Positions 33,332 to 43,700 are shown, counted from the stretch's first letter. The stretch: DNA of 48,011 nucleotides from Candidatus Omnitrophota bacterium (GCA_015486615.1 WFRI01000051.1:1-48011), one strand, 5' to 3'. Notes: generated by a model not told the origin, from the letters alone. Translations and numbers: made by a program.

Positions 33332-33652
33332 TTATTCTATAAAGGGAGAGACCATTTTCTCAATTTCTCTTTCTGATATTAAGCCAATAAGTTTCTTTTG
33401 AGGCCTGCCGTTTTTGAATAAAATTAAAGCAGGCAGGCTCATTACCATATATCTGGAAGCAATATCCGGAGTTTTTTCCACATTGACTTTTACTAACCCT
33501 ACCCGGCCCTGAAATTTGTCTATTACAGAGTTTAACATAGGCTCTATGTTCTTGCAGGGCACGCACCATTCTGCCCAAAAGTCAACTAATACCGGTTCCC
33601 GGGATTTTAAAACTTTTTCTTCAAAGGCTTCCTGAATTGTTTGGCTGTCCAT
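33332..33652 (-). CDS. trxA: Thioredoxin
   Basis: 106 residues with the thioredoxin fold and active site WAEWCVPCKNIEPM (residues 27-40). The usual CGPC is CVPC here, a variant seen in some thioredoxins. The conserved cis-Pro region is MVMSLPALILFKNG. Substrates would be reduced by TrxB (12666-13577). A good AGGAGGG site precedes the ATG, which lies inside lgt and overlaps it by 32 bases. Another TlpA-like role cannot be excluded, but no signal peptide is present. Confidence 0.92.
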   Translation of the reverse strand: MDSQTIQEAFEEKVLKSREPVLVDFWAEWCVPCKNIEPMLNSVIDKFQGRVGLVKVNVEKTPDIASRYMVMSLPALILFKNGRPQKKLIGLISEREIEKMVSPFIE

Positions 33653-34406
33653 TGTTTTCCCTCCTTTTGGAATTTTGCCAATATAAAACTAAAACTATAG
33701 GCACTATTAATAAAGCAAACCATTGCGAGGTTGAAAATATTCCTAAATACCCGCGGGGATCGCCGCGGAAGAATTCGATAATAAATCTGAATATTCCATA
33801 GAGCATAAGGTAGCAGAAAAATATCTGGCCTTTAAATCTGCGGTGGTCGCGGATAAATATAAGGCTGATAAATATTAAAATAAGAAAAAATGATGATATT
33901 AACTGTGTTGGTATAACCGGCACACCTAATCTTCCAGCCGGTGAATTAGGCGGGAACAGCATACATATCTTACAATTTGCAGGTTTGCCGTAACAGCACC
34001 CGTAAGAAAAACAGCCGATTCTCCCTAAAGAATGCGCCAAAGGTATCGCCGGAGCGATAAAATCTGCAGTTTTAAGAAGTCCTATTTTTTTACGTTTTAT
34101 AAATACGGAAACAGCCAATATTCCTCCTAAAAGTCCGGGATAAAATACAAACCCGGATCTGGAAAATAAGTAATGCCAGGGGGAATAAAGGAAATCCTGC
34201 CAGTTGAGAATAATATAGAACAGTCTGGCTGCTGTAAATCCTCCAATCATTGCCCAGAATATAATATCTGCGGTAATATCTGCAGAGATGTTGTAAAGTT
34301 TAGATTCGTTTAGCAGAAATATATAAGCGGCGGCTGCTCCTAAGAACACAAAAAATCCGTAAGTAGAAATTGAAAATTCGCCTATTTTTATTAATATTGG
34401 ATGCAT
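33621..34406 (-). CDS. lgt: Prolipoprotein diacylglyceryl transferase
   Basis: 261 residues with about seven transmembrane segments. It attaches diacylglycerol to the lipobox Cys of prolipoproteins. Seen: start MHPILIKIGEFSISTYGF, a family signature HSLGRIGCFSYGCCYGKP near residue 125, and GIFRFIIEFFRGDPRGYLG with conserved catalytic-site arginines. An upstream frame would add 35 residues translated from repeat phrases (GSGTGSGSTQGN), so I chose the ATG at 34406, which fits the family start. The gene overlaps trxA by 32 bases and leads the lgt-trxA-nadE-truA run. Confidence 0.95.
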   Translation of the reverse strand: MHPILIKIGEFSISTYGFFVFLGAAAAYIFLLNESKLYNISADITADIIFWAMIGGFTAARLFYIILNWQDFLYSPWHYLFSRSGFVFYPGLLGGILAVSVFIKRKKIGLLKTADFIAPAIPLAHSLGRIGCFSYGCCYGKPANCKICMLFPPNSPAGRLGVPVIPTQLISSFFLILIFISLIFIRDHRRFKGQIFFCYLMLYGIFRFIIEFFRGDPRGYLGIFSTSQWFALLIVPIVLVLYWQNSKRRENNGQPNNSGSL

Positions 34407-34489
34407 AAAATAAAAATCAAAATTGAAATAAAACAACCAAATCCCAATCCCGGCATTGCCTTGCGTTGAGCCGGACCCTGTGCCGCTAT

Positions 34490-34591
34490 TGCTCGAATGT
34501 CCAACGTTCAAGGTCGTAAGTCCAATGTCGAAAGTCGAATGTTAGACATCAAGAAAAATGGTCGCTTGTCCCTATTATTGTCCCTATTATT
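34490..34591. repeat. Spacer repeats between rpoD and lgt
   Basis: The 201-base gap has the GTCCAACGTTC, GTCGTAAGTCCAATGTCG and GTCGAATGTTAGAC phrases (34499-34554) also seen in other spacers, and then two exact 12-base tandem units GTCCCTATTATT at 34568-34579 and 34580-34591, close to the rpoD stop. No gene or clear terminator was found. Confidence 0.65.
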
Positions 34592-34607
34592 CAATCTTTC
34601 TCTGCGT

Positions 34608-36167
34608 TTATTTACGATGGTGTGTATGGGTCATTTCTAAAAAAGCCCGTAGTTTTTTGGAACGTGTTGGATGCTTCAGTTTTCTTAAGGCTTTCGCTTC
34701 TATTTGTCTTATTCTTTCGCGGGTAACGTGGAAAATAGAACCTACCTCTTCTAATGTTTTTGGGCTTCCGTTTTCCAGGCCGAACCTTAGGTCAAGAATT
34801 TTCTTTTCTCTGTCGTTCAAAGAATTAAGGGCTACGTTTATTTCTTCTTTGAGCATAGAGTAAACAGTTGCTTTTTTAGGTGATACTGCTTTTTTGTCTT
34901 CTATAAAATCACCCAAATGAGTATCTCCTTCGTCGCCTATAGGAGTATGCAGGGATATTGGCTGTTGGGATACATTTAATATTTCTTTTATTTTGCTTAC
35001 GGAAAGTTTTATCTCTTTTGACAATTCTTCCGTGGTCGGCTCGCGGCCCTTCTCCTGAAGGTAGAGCCGGGATATTCGTATTATTTTGTTTATGGTTTCG
35101 GTCATATGCACGGGTATTCTTATTGTTCTGGCCTGGTCGGCTATTGAGCGGGTAATCGCCTGTCTTATCCACCAGGTAGCATAAGTTGAGAATTTGTAGC
35201 CGCGTTTGTATTCAAACTTATCCACCGCTTTAATTAAGCCGATATTGCCTTCCTGAATAAGGTCTAAGAAGGTTAATCCCCGGTTTACATACTTTTTCGC
35301 TATGCTTACTACCAGGCGAAGATTTGCTTCTACTAACTTTTTCTTTGTCTTATTATAAACATGCTGTTTTTTAAGGATATCTTTGTAGTATTGAACTGCG
35401 TCTTTAAGAGGCATATTCAGCCGGCGGCTGAGCTGTTTTCTTTGTCTATAAAGCATATAAAGGCTGTTTTTGTTTTTGCCTTTCTTGTTTTCGTTTCCCT
35501 TTATTTTTCTCTGTTTTAACTTCTGTATCTTTTTTTCTAAAGAATCCAATTCCTTTATCGTCTTTCGAAACTCATGAATACAGTTTTCTATTATGGGTAT
35601 AGTAAAGTTATATTCATTAAGCAGATGAGAAACGTCGCTGTAGTAGCGGGTTCTGGCCAGTCTTGATGCGAGTTTGCGCAGTTTTCTGATTGCTGCTTCT
35701 TTGGATTTAATTTCTCCCTTGGTTACTTCGTCTATATTGGTCTCGTCATTTAAGATTTTTTTTGTCAATTCCAGATATACTTCTCTGGCTACGGAAGTTT
35801 TTAGCACAATTTCTCTTAATGCTTCTTCTCTTTCCTCTATTTTCTTGGCCAGGGTTATTTCTTCTTCCCGTGTCAAAAGAGGAATTTGCCCCATTTGTTT
35901 TAAATACATTTTTACCGGGTCGTCTAATGTCGTAGATGTTGCAGATTCATGTTGTTTAAGATTCTGCTTTTCCCATGTTTTTACTTCCTCTGTGTCTAAA
36001 ACGCTTATGTTCTGGGTTCCTAATTTTTCAAGGATAGCATCCAGTTCTTCGGGAGAGGAAATGTCCTCTGATAAAAAGTGGTTTATTTCATCGTAAGTAA
36101 GGTAACCTTTCTTTTTACCTAAGTTTATAAGCTGGGTTATACTATGTTCTAATGCTTTTTTTCTCAT
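34608..36167 (-). CDS. rpoD: Primary RNA polymerase sigma factor (sigma-70)
   Basis: 519 residues with the full primary-sigma layout. Region 1.1 is at the N-terminus, region 1.2 (DPVKMYLKQMGQIPLLTREEE) near residue 84, then a charged non-conserved stretch. Region 2 reads LRLVVSIAKKYVNRGLTFLDLI and YATWWIRQAITRSIADQAR, and region 4 ends VTRERIRQIEAKALRKL. A Met at 36179 would add four residues; the ATG at 36167 follows GAGAGGG and is preferred. It overlaps the 3' end of dnaG, repeating the classic dnaG-rpoD pairing of the macromolecular synthesis operon, here without rpsU. Confidence 0.97.
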   Translation of the reverse strand: MRKKALEHSITQLINLGKKKGYLTYDEINHFLSEDISSPEELDAILEKLGTQNISVLDTEEVKTWEKQNLKQHESATSTTLDDPVKMYLKQMGQIPLLTREEEITLAKKIEEREEALREIVLKTSVAREVYLELTKKILNDETNIDEVTKGEIKSKEAAIRKLRKLASRLARTRYYSDVSHLLNEYNFTIPIIENCIHEFRKTIKELDSLEKKIQKLKQRKIKGNENKKGKNKNSLYMLYRQRKQLSRRLNMPLKDAVQYYKDILKKQHVYNKTKKKLVEANLRLVVSIAKKYVNRGLTFLDLIQEGNIGLIKAVDKFEYKRGYKFSTYATWWIRQAITRSIADQARTIRIPVHMTETINKIIRISRLYLQEKGREPTTEELSKEIKLSVSKIKEILNVSQQPISLHTPIGDEGDTHLGDFIEDKKAVSPKKATVYSMLKEEINVALNSLNDREKKILDLRFGLENGSPKTLEEVGSIFHVTRERIRQIEAKALRKLKHPTRSKKLRAFLEMTHTHHRK

Positions 36168-37920
36168 ATTCCCTCTCATATATAGTATGTTTTATTAGTT
36201 GGTTATACCGCACCATTAAATTGTTTAAAAGTTCTGTATCTGCGTTTTCTTCTGCTTTGGCTATTTCTTTTTTCAGGTTCTCTTTGATTTTTTTCTCCCT
36301 TGCCTGCTGAACTTTTAATAAACATCCCTGCAAGGCTTCTTCTTTCTCCTCAAAGGGTTCTAAGGATAGTTTTGTTATTGTATCTATAAGATTTTCGTCC
36401 TCAAGGCTGGATATGAATTTCTTAAGGGAGAAGTCTTCGTGCCGGCCGGCAAATTTCTTTGCCTCGGATATAAATTTTCGGCCTTGAGGTGTTGAAAAAT
36501 CCTCATTGTCCAGAGTGTCTTTCAGCCATAGAAATGTCTCTTTGTCTGAAAGCATAAATTGGATTATGTTTTTCTGGTATAAAGGTATAGGTTCTGTGCT
36601 GATTTCCTGCTTTGTATTTTCCCGGTAACGGCTTTGCGGCCGGGACAGTTTTTTTATCTCTGTTTTTAGCGCTTCTTCTTCAATATCCAGGGTCTGAGCC
36701 AGATTTTTTACATATTCGCTTTTTACTACAGAGCCGGATATTTTGTTTATAGAAAGCAGCATCTCTTTTGCTATCTTAGATTTACTCATTATATCGTTAA
36801 TGTTGTAATTCTTTTTCATAGCCTCTATCTTATAGTCAAAGAAATCTTTGGCTGAGTTCAGCACTTTTATAAATTCCTCCCTGCCTTTTTCTTTAACCAA
36901 ATCCGCCGGATCATAGCCTAAGGGCAAAGAGGCCACCTTTATATTCAGGCCGTTTTCTAAAGCGATGTCTATTGCCCGCAGAGATGCGTTTTGCCCCGCT
37001 GAATCCCCATCGTAAGCAACGATAATGTTGTTTGTATATCTCTTTAGCAGATTAACCTGTTCTGATGTAAGCGCTGTGCCTGAGGATGCTACAATGTTTT
37101 TTATCCCTTCCTGCCAGGGGATTAGGATATCCAGATAACCTTCAACAATTATGCAAAATCCTTCTCTAATTATATGTTCTTTTGCCATATTAATTCCGAA
37201 AAGGCTGAGCCTTTTTGAATAAACTGGATTTTCTACAGTATTTATGTATTTAGGAGAAGGGTCGTTTTCTTTTATTTTTCTGGCACCGAATCCGATTACC
37301 CGCGATCTTATATCCAATATAGGGATTATTATCTTTTCCCTAAACATATCCAAATATCCGCCTTGGCTGCGGTTTGAAATTAATCCCGCTTTTTCCAATG
37401 CCGCCAGGCTTATTTTTTCCCTGCGCATATAGTCTATAAACGCAGCCGGGCCTTTAGGCGCATAGCCTAAAAGGAAATCCTTTGCTGTGTTTTCTTTTAT
37501 CCCTCTTTTTAATAGATAGGATAAGGCAGTTTTTCCTTCATTGGTTTTCCAGAGGTTATATCTGAAAAATTCCGCAGATTTTTGGTTTATTTCCCAGAGT
37601 GTTGTTTTAAAAACATCAGCCGGATTCCTTTTTTTAGGAATATTTATTGACAGTCTTTTTGCTAAGATTTCTACTGCTTCCGGGAAGGAAACTTTTTCGT
37701 AATGCATCAGGAATTGAATACTCCCTCCGCCAATCCCGCAGCCAAAACAGTGAAATATTTGTTTCTGGGGACTTACAATAAATGAGGCTGTTTTCTCGGT
37801 ATGAAATGGACAGCGGGCTTTAAAATTCCTGCCGGCCTTTTTTAAAGGTATATAGGAAGATATCAATTCTACGATATCGGCTCTGGCTTCAATTTCGTCA
37901 ATAATATTTTGAGGTATCAT
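36142..37920 (-). CDS. dnaG: DNA primase
   Basis: 592 residues. The zinc domain CPFHTEKTASF with a second half HCFGCGIGG (near residue 37-64) is the CHC2 finger. The TOPRIM catalytic domain has IIVEGYLDIL and IVAYDGDSAGQNA, where acidic residues bind metal. The C-terminal third binds the DnaB helicase. It synthesises the RNA primers for replication. It is followed by rpoD with an overlap of 26 bases and preceded by the Nif3-like gene across about 52 bases. No clear Shine-Dalgarno sequence precedes the ATG. Confidence 0.97.
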   Translation of the reverse strand: MIPQNIIDEIEARADIVELISSYIPLKKAGRNFKARCPFHTEKTASFIVSPQKQIFHCFGCGIGGGSIQFLMHYEKVSFPEAVEILAKRLSINIPKKRNPADVFKTTLWEINQKSAEFFRYNLWKTNEGKTALSYLLKRGIKENTAKDFLLGYAPKGPAAFIDYMRREKISLAALEKAGLISNRSQGGYLDMFREKIIIPILDIRSRVIGFGARKIKENDPSPKYINTVENPVYSKRLSLFGINMAKEHIIREGFCIIVEGYLDILIPWQEGIKNIVASSGTALTSEQVNLLKRYTNNIIVAYDGDSAGQNASLRAIDIALENGLNIKVASLPLGYDPADLVKEKGREEFIKVLNSAKDFFDYKIEAMKKNYNINDIMSKSKIAKEMLLSINKISGSVVKSEYVKNLAQTLDIEEEALKTEIKKLSRPQSRYRENTKQEISTEPIPLYQKNIIQFMLSDKETFLWLKDTLDNEDFSTPQGRKFISEAKKFAGRHEDFSLKKFISSLEDENLIDTITKLSLEPFEEKEEALQGCLLKVQQAREKKIKENLKKEIAKAEENADTELLNNLMVRYNQLIKHTIYEREYEKKSIRT

Positions 37921-37972
37921 ATCTTTTTATATATTCGCCTCGCAAAAGCACAGGCTTTAACCTGGATTGGCT

Positions 37973-38932
37973 CTATTTTTTGCGGCTGAACCTTCTAAAC
38001 CCGCCGCATTCTGTTACTGTTATTTTCTCTTTGGAAAATACAGCATCCAGCATAAGGTTTACGCCTAAGGTATCAGAAGACATATGCCCTGCTATGATAA
38101 CATTTAAGCGGTTTTCTTTAGCGGCTCTGAAATGCTCTTCTGACATATGCATACTGATTATTGTGTCTATCCCTTTATTTGCCAGTTCTTTGTATATGTT
38201 TATCGGGCCTTCTGTCCCGCCGGTAAATTCTATATGCAGGTTTTTTACCCGCGAGTTTTTGCTGCCGTTTAATATTTTAGGAGGACAGCTGCTTTTTGCG
38301 GCTTGCTGGTATTCAGGCATATCCATTAGAATATTCATTACTTCTTCTATCTTTCTCGGCTTCTTCTTAGTCAGGAGTTTTTTTAGATAGTCATAAGCCA
38401 TATTGTCGCAGGGAGTATGGAGGCAGATTAAGTTTACTCCTAATATCCGGGCGGCATCGTAAGTTTTGTTGTAGTTTATTCCAATAATCCGCCTTTCTAC
38501 CTGCGATTTCCTTTCTTCTAAAAGTTTCTCCGCTTGAGAAATGCTGATTCCCTGAGCAGAAAATATGTCTGCCTGCAGGTCCATTACCTCATAGAAATTT
38601 ACCAATGCTTTCCCCTGAGGATGGTGGGATATTACCAGATCTATTTTTCTGCCTTTTTCTGACAGCCTGTCAGACAGGAGAATGTCTGCTGTATCTATAT
38701 CTATCCCTGCGAGTATAGATTTGACTTCAGTTTCATTATCTCCGTTGATTATCCTTGTGTCAGAGAAAGGGTTCTTTAGAGATTCAAGGTCAAAATATTT
38801 TTTTTCAGAATCCGGGAGTTCGTTGTATTCCTTTTCTTTTTGTTTTAATATCTCCTGAATAAAATTTCTGCCCCGGGGGTCATGGTCAATGCCGTTTTGA
38901 ACGGCTTTTTGGTATATGTCCTTTAGTTTCAT
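37973..38932 (-). CDS. Nif3-like (DUF34/NIF3 family) protein
   Basis: 319 residues. Metal-site motifs of the Nif3 family are recognisable: DLVISHHPQGKALV near residue 97, CLHTPCDNMAYDYL near 170, and IIAGHMSSDTLG near 280. The family is ubiquitous, binuclear-metal and of uncertain activity; a GTP cyclohydrolase annotation occurs but is unproven. The gene sits next to dnaG-rpoD, as nif3 (yqfO) is near sigA in Bacillus. An AGGAGG site lies 12 bases before the ATG; the start overlaps cvpA by 47 bases. Confidence 0.72.
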   Translation of the reverse strand: MKLKDIYQKAVQNGIDHDPRGRNFIQEILKQKEKEYNELPDSEKKYFDLESLKNPFSDTRIINGDNETEVKSILAGIDIDTADILLSDRLSEKGRKIDLVISHHPQGKALVNFYEVMDLQADIFSAQGISISQAEKLLEERKSQVERRIIGINYNKTYDAARILGVNLICLHTPCDNMAYDYLKKLLTKKKPRKIEEVMNILMDMPEYQQAAKSSCPPKILNGSKNSRVKNLHIEFTGGTEGPINIYKELANKGIDTIISMHMSEEHFRAAKENRLNVIIAGHMSSDTLGVNLMLDAVFSKEKITVTECGGFRRFSRKK

Positions 38933-39479
38933 AATATTTTACTACCTCCTGGTTAAATTCCGCTGTGTTAGGAAACAATCTTTTATATATATTGAAAGTT
39001 GATTTATAGTAGTTAACGCTGATATTTTTTATAAACGGAAAAATCAGAGATTTAACTTCAGATTTTACCAAATATCTCTGTTTTGCAAGCAATACGGTGA
39101 AAAAACAAATGCTGATTATAAACACGGCCCTTATTATTCCCGTCAGCAGTGATATCCAGCGTTCTATTACATAATGCGGCTCTATCTTAAAGAGCAAAGA
39201 TATTATTATCTTTATCCATCTAAACAACAGGCTTGTAGATAAAACTATAGCCGTAAATACTGAAGTATAGATTATCTTTTCACTTTTTATCGGCAGATAC
39301 TTTATTAGAAAACCGCCTATTTTTGTATAATAGTGAAATCCTAAAAATAGTCCGGAAAGAACTCCGCTTAACTTGAAGAATTCATTGATAAACCCCTGTT
39401 TGGCCGCAATGTAGAGAACTCTGATTATAATGACAAAACCTGCTATATCTACCCAATTTATTTTGGATAAGAACCTCAT
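38886..39479 (-). CDS. cvpA: CvpA-family membrane protein
   Basis: 197 residues with about four transmembrane segments in the first 130, and a polar C-terminus. The start INWVDIAGFVIIIRVLYIAAKQG and GFINEFFKLSGVL fit the CvpA/colicin V production family (VDIiilvil..g..rGfi.El). Function in envelope or biofilm physiology is not clear. It overlaps the Nif3-like gene by 47 bases and follows the GGDEF gene by 38 bases. Confidence 0.8.
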   Translation of the reverse strand: MRFLSKINWVDIAGFVIIIRVLYIAAKQGFINEFFKLSGVLSGLFLGFHYYTKIGGFLIKYLPIKSEKIIYTSVFTAIVLSTSLLFRWIKIIISLLFKIEPHYVIERWISLLTGIIRAVFIISICFFTVLLAKQRYLVKSEVKSLIFPFIKNISVNYYKSTFNIYKRLFPNTAEFNQEVVKYYETKGHIPKSRSKRH

Positions 39480-39517
39480 AATAATATATCATTCAATCTA
39501 TTAGTGTCAACTGCAAA

Positions 39518-40702
39518 CTAATCGCAGACTATGGTGTTTTTCCCCAGCGCTTTGGCTTTATATAAACGTATGTCCGCAATATTTATTAGTTCTTTTTTCT
39601 CTTTAGAGTTTTCCGGGAAAAAACTTAACCCCATGCTTAAGGTTAATTTCGTCCGGAATGCAGAAGTATTATTTATTGCTTCTTTAAGCCTTTGGGCTAT
39701 ACTGACAGCATCTTGCTTATTGGTATAAGGCAGAATAACGGCAAATTCCTCGCCTCCATAGCGGCAGATAATATCCTGCCTGCGGCAGGTTTCTTTGATA
39801 ATATTGGCTATTTTTTTTAGGGCTTCGTCTCCTTCTATATGTCCGAAGGTGTCGTTGTATTTTTTAAAATCGTCTATATCCATTATAATCAGGGCCAGGG
39901 TATTGTTATGTCTTGATATTTCTATAAGTTTTTCATTTAGTTTATGTTGAAAATATCCGTGGTTCCATAGGCCGGTTAGAGAATCTGTATGGGATTTGAC
40001 CAAAAGGTTTTCATATTCCTGAGAATTTTCTATAGCCAGAGATGCCTGAGAAATAAACATCTCCAGTATTTTTATATCAGCACCGGTAATAGGCCTTTTA
40101 GTAACAAAATTGTCAGCGAATATTATTCCGATAATTCTGTTTCTTGCCCATAAAGGAGAAAGAACAGCCTCTTGTGTGTTAAAAGTTTTGATTAAGAAGT
40201 CTTCTTGGGGTAAAGTTTTAGCCGCGTCCCGGCTTAAATATATATTCCTGTTCTCAATGATAACTTTGTAAATTATCCCTGCTTGGGAATTGTAAGGTAT
40301 TTCCAGAGATTGAACCAGCCGGAAGAATTCCGGCTGGTTTTCTGCTTGTTTTATTCGATGGTATTCGTTTATAAGATCATAGAGGTTTTTTCTGGAGCCT
40401 TCTATCCATGTCCAGATTTTATTGGCTTCTTCAGCGCTTGCCGGGCCTACTCCCATTTTGCCGCGTATTCTGTTTGTAGAGTAATCTATAGTGAATATAA
40501 CTGCCCGGTTAAAACCTAATCCCTGGCGGGAAGTAATTGCTGTAAGGATAACATAGAAGATTTCTTCTAATTTTAAAGTTGTCCGCATAGCTTTGGTTAT
40601 TTCGTAAAAAGTATTGAGCTCCGAGCGGGTCCGGTTGAGTTCCTGCTGGAGTTTTTTGATTGTATCGTCTGAATTTTGGCTGAAATTGTCAAATAATGCC
40701 AT
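39518..40702 (-). CDS. GAF-GGDEF diguanylate cyclase
   Basis: 394 residues. A short coiled N-terminus (8-40) leads to a GAF domain (about 35-215, ITKAMRTTLKLEEIFYVIL, IYLSRDAAK), then a GGDEF domain (about 230-394) with DSLTGLWNHGYF, MDIDDFKKYNDTFGH and the active-site CRYGGEEFAV. The RRQD sequence five residues before GGEEF matches the RxxD inhibitory I-site. It should make c-di-GMP under control of an unknown GAF ligand. No transmembrane segment is seen. It lies 17 bases after smc. Confidence 0.92.
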   Translation of the reverse strand: MALFDNFSQNSDDTIKKLQQELNRTRSELNTFYEITKAMRTTLKLEEIFYVILTAITSRQGLGFNRAVIFTIDYSTNRIRGKMGVGPASAEEANKIWTWIEGSRKNLYDLINEYHRIKQAENQPEFFRLVQSLEIPYNSQAGIIYKVIIENRNIYLSRDAAKTLPQEDFLIKTFNTQEAVLSPLWARNRIIGIIFADNFVTKRPITGADIKILEMFISQASLAIENSQEYENLLVKSHTDSLTGLWNHGYFQHKLNEKLIEISRHNNTLALIIMDIDDFKKYNDTFGHIEGDEALKKIANIIKETCRRQDIICRYGGEEFAVILPYTNKQDAVSIAQRLKEAINNTSAFRTKLTLSMGLSFFPENSKEKKELINIADIRLYKAKALGKNTIVCD

Positions 40703-40719
40703 AGTAAATCTAAAAGGTT

Positions 40720-43700
40720 TTATGAGACCGTTGTTTTTTCCGAATCCAGAAGTTTTACCGATACTATTTTTGACACTCCCGGTTCCTGCATAGTAACACC
40801 GTAGAGCACATTGGCTATGCTTATTGTTTTTTTGTTATGGGTTATTACGATAAACTGCGATTTTTCGGTAAAATCTTTAACTGTATGATTAAATCTGTCT
40901 ATGTTAGATTCGTCTAAAGGAGCATCTATTTCGTCCAGTATGCATAAGGGAGAAGGTTTAACTTTAAATATGGCAAAAATAAGGGCTATTGCTGTTAAAG
41001 ATTTTTCCCCGCCGGAAAGCAGAGATAAATTTTGCAGTTTTTTGCCGGGAGGCTGGACATTAATCTCTATACCGGATTCTAAGACGTTGCTTTCATCTAA
41101 GAGAGTTATTTTTGCCTGGCCGCCGCCGAACAGGAATCGAAAATAATCTTTAAACACTTCCTGAATTTTCTGAAAAGTTTCCAGAAATAATTCCCGGGAA
41201 AGTTTGTTTATTTTGGCAATGGCTTTTTTAAGTGTTTCTTTAGATAATAAAACGTCTTCTTTTTGCCGGTTTAGAAAATCATACCTTTGTTTCAATTCCT
41301 CAAATTCGTCGATAGCCACAAGGTTGACATTACCTAAGTTATTTTCCTTCCTTTTTAACTCTTCCTTTTTGTTGTTTAGTTCATCTATAGTTTCTTCTAT
41401 TTTCTGTTCCCGGACAGATTCTGCATCAAAATCAATTTGGTAAGTTTGAGTGAAGTATTCCTGAGTCTGAGTTTTGGAAAAATCCATATCTTTCAGACGT
41501 ATCCTTAAATCATATTCTTTTTGCTTTAGACCTTCTAATTCCTGAGCCAACCGGCTTATCTGGCCGTTTATGGTACTTTTCTGCCGGCTCAGATTCTCTT
41601 CTTCCCGGAGTATTTCTTCAAGATTGGTTTTTACAACATCGAGTTTTTCTCTGCTTGTAGCAATAGAAGCAGCCAACTTTTCAGTCTCTTCTTTTATTTC
41701 CTTTATTTTCTGTCCCGCGGAAGTTATCTCCCGGTAAATTTGTTCAATGTATGCGGATATTTTCTGCATATCCTGCCGGAAAATCTCTATGTCAGCAGTT
41801 TTGGCATTTTTTTCTTCTTTTAAAGATTCAATTTGGGTGGATAATTTCGCCGTCTCTATTTGCAGGTCTTTAATCTGGTTTGTGCTGTTGTTAATTGTTT
41901 CTGCTGTCTGGCGGATAAGGGAATTTTTTTCTTCTATCAGGCTTTCTTTAGCGGATCTTTCCTGGACCAGTCCAGATTCCTGCCGCCGGGATTCATTTAA
42001 TCCTTCCTCTGCTTCTTTTATGTCCATTTCTATAATAGAAATCTCTTCTTCCAGCCGGGAGGTATTTTCGTTAATGTTGTTTAAAGATTCTACTGTTGTT
42101 GCCAGTCTTTTATCAGCCTCTTTGGCTTTGCTTTCTATTTCTTCTACTCCCTGCTTTAATTGCGAAAGCGTATCTTGACCGTTCTGAAGGTTTGTATTTA
42201 AAGACAGAAGTTTTTCTTTAAGGGCGTTTATGTCATTCTCTATTTGGGAAGATTTTTGGGGAATTATTTTGGTTTTCATCCTGAATTTGAATATTTTTCC
42301 GGATTGATTCTCAAATATGCCTGCTGGCTGTTCTATTTTGCCGATTAAAACTGTCTGCAGAGGCAGTTCTTTATTTATAGATATTTCTATTTCTTCTGCC
42401 TGGGGGAACTGCTCATATTTGGTTTTTAAATCTTTGAGAAGTTCTAACTGAGATGAAAGTATTTCTATGTTTTTCTCAGTTTCTGCTATTTCAGTTTTGT
42501 CTTTTTCTATTTTGGACTCAGTATTTCTTATGTTATCTTGCACATCTTTTAACTGGGATGTGTAAAGGTTGAGGTTGTTAATCAACGAGTTTTTTTCGCT
42601 GGTTATTTCCTCCTGCCGTTTCTTGTAAGTAGAAATCTCCCCGGATACTTTAAGCCTTTCTAACTCCAGCCTTTTCTTCCTGGCGGACAGGGTGTTTATC
42701 TTTGACTGGATGTCTATTATCTGATTGGATATAGAAACTCGTTCCTCTTCTATTCCCAAAAGTGCTTCTTTTGCTTGTTTTATAATGTTTTTTTTCTGGA
42801 TTATGGTTTGTTCTAAGGCAGTTATTTCACTGCCGCAGGCTTTAATTCTCTCTTCGTTTTGCAGAATTGTTTCTCCAATCTTTTCTATTTCTTGTTCCAG
42901 CCGGGCAATACGTTCTTTTTGGCTTTGCCGGCTGGCTTTTTGTTCCTGTTGGTTTTGCCTTAATTGGTTTTCTCTTTGAGAAAATTCTTCTATTCTCTGC
43001 TGGTTTATCTGAATGTTGTTCTGAAAACGGGAAATATCCGCTTCCAGAGATATTATTTGCGATTGCAGGAATTCTTTTTCTTTGGCTTTGCCTATTGCTT
43101 TAGTTTCTATGTCTTTTAGAGACTGTTGATGCTGGGATATTTGCTGTTGGAGAAGATTTTCTCTCTCCTGTATTTGAGTTATGCCTTTGGATAAATTCTC
43201 CTGCTGCAAGTTTAACTCTCTTATTTTTAGGATTGTTATTTTGCGCTCAGTGTCTATAAGTTCCTCGTGTATTTCCTGATAGCGTTTGGCTTTCTTCACC
43301 TGCCGTTCCAATGAATTAATCTGCCTGCTGACTTCCTGAATAATATCTTCTACCCTTAGCAGATTATTCTCGGTGTCTTCTAATTTTCTGGCAGTTTCTC
43401 TTTTTTTCTCCTTATATTTTAATATTCCTGCGGCTTCATCAAAGATAACTCTTTTTTCTTCCGGTTTTGCCATTATAAAAGAATTGATTTTTCCCTGCAG
43501 GATAAAAGAATAACTTCCCTGGCCTAACCCTACAGAGTGCAGCATATCCTGGATATCTTTAAGCCTTGCCGGGCTTTTGTTAATATAGTATTCGGACTCG
43601 CCGGAACGGAAGAGTTTGCGGGTAATGCTTACTTCTTCAAAATCAATATTCAGCGCCCTGTCCTCGTTAGAAAAAACCATTGTTACCTCAGCATAATTTA

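Noticed and set aside
34407..34511. Longer N-terminus for Lgt
   Set aside because: The added residues come from the repeat spacer (Gly/Ser-rich) and precede the normal Lgt start.
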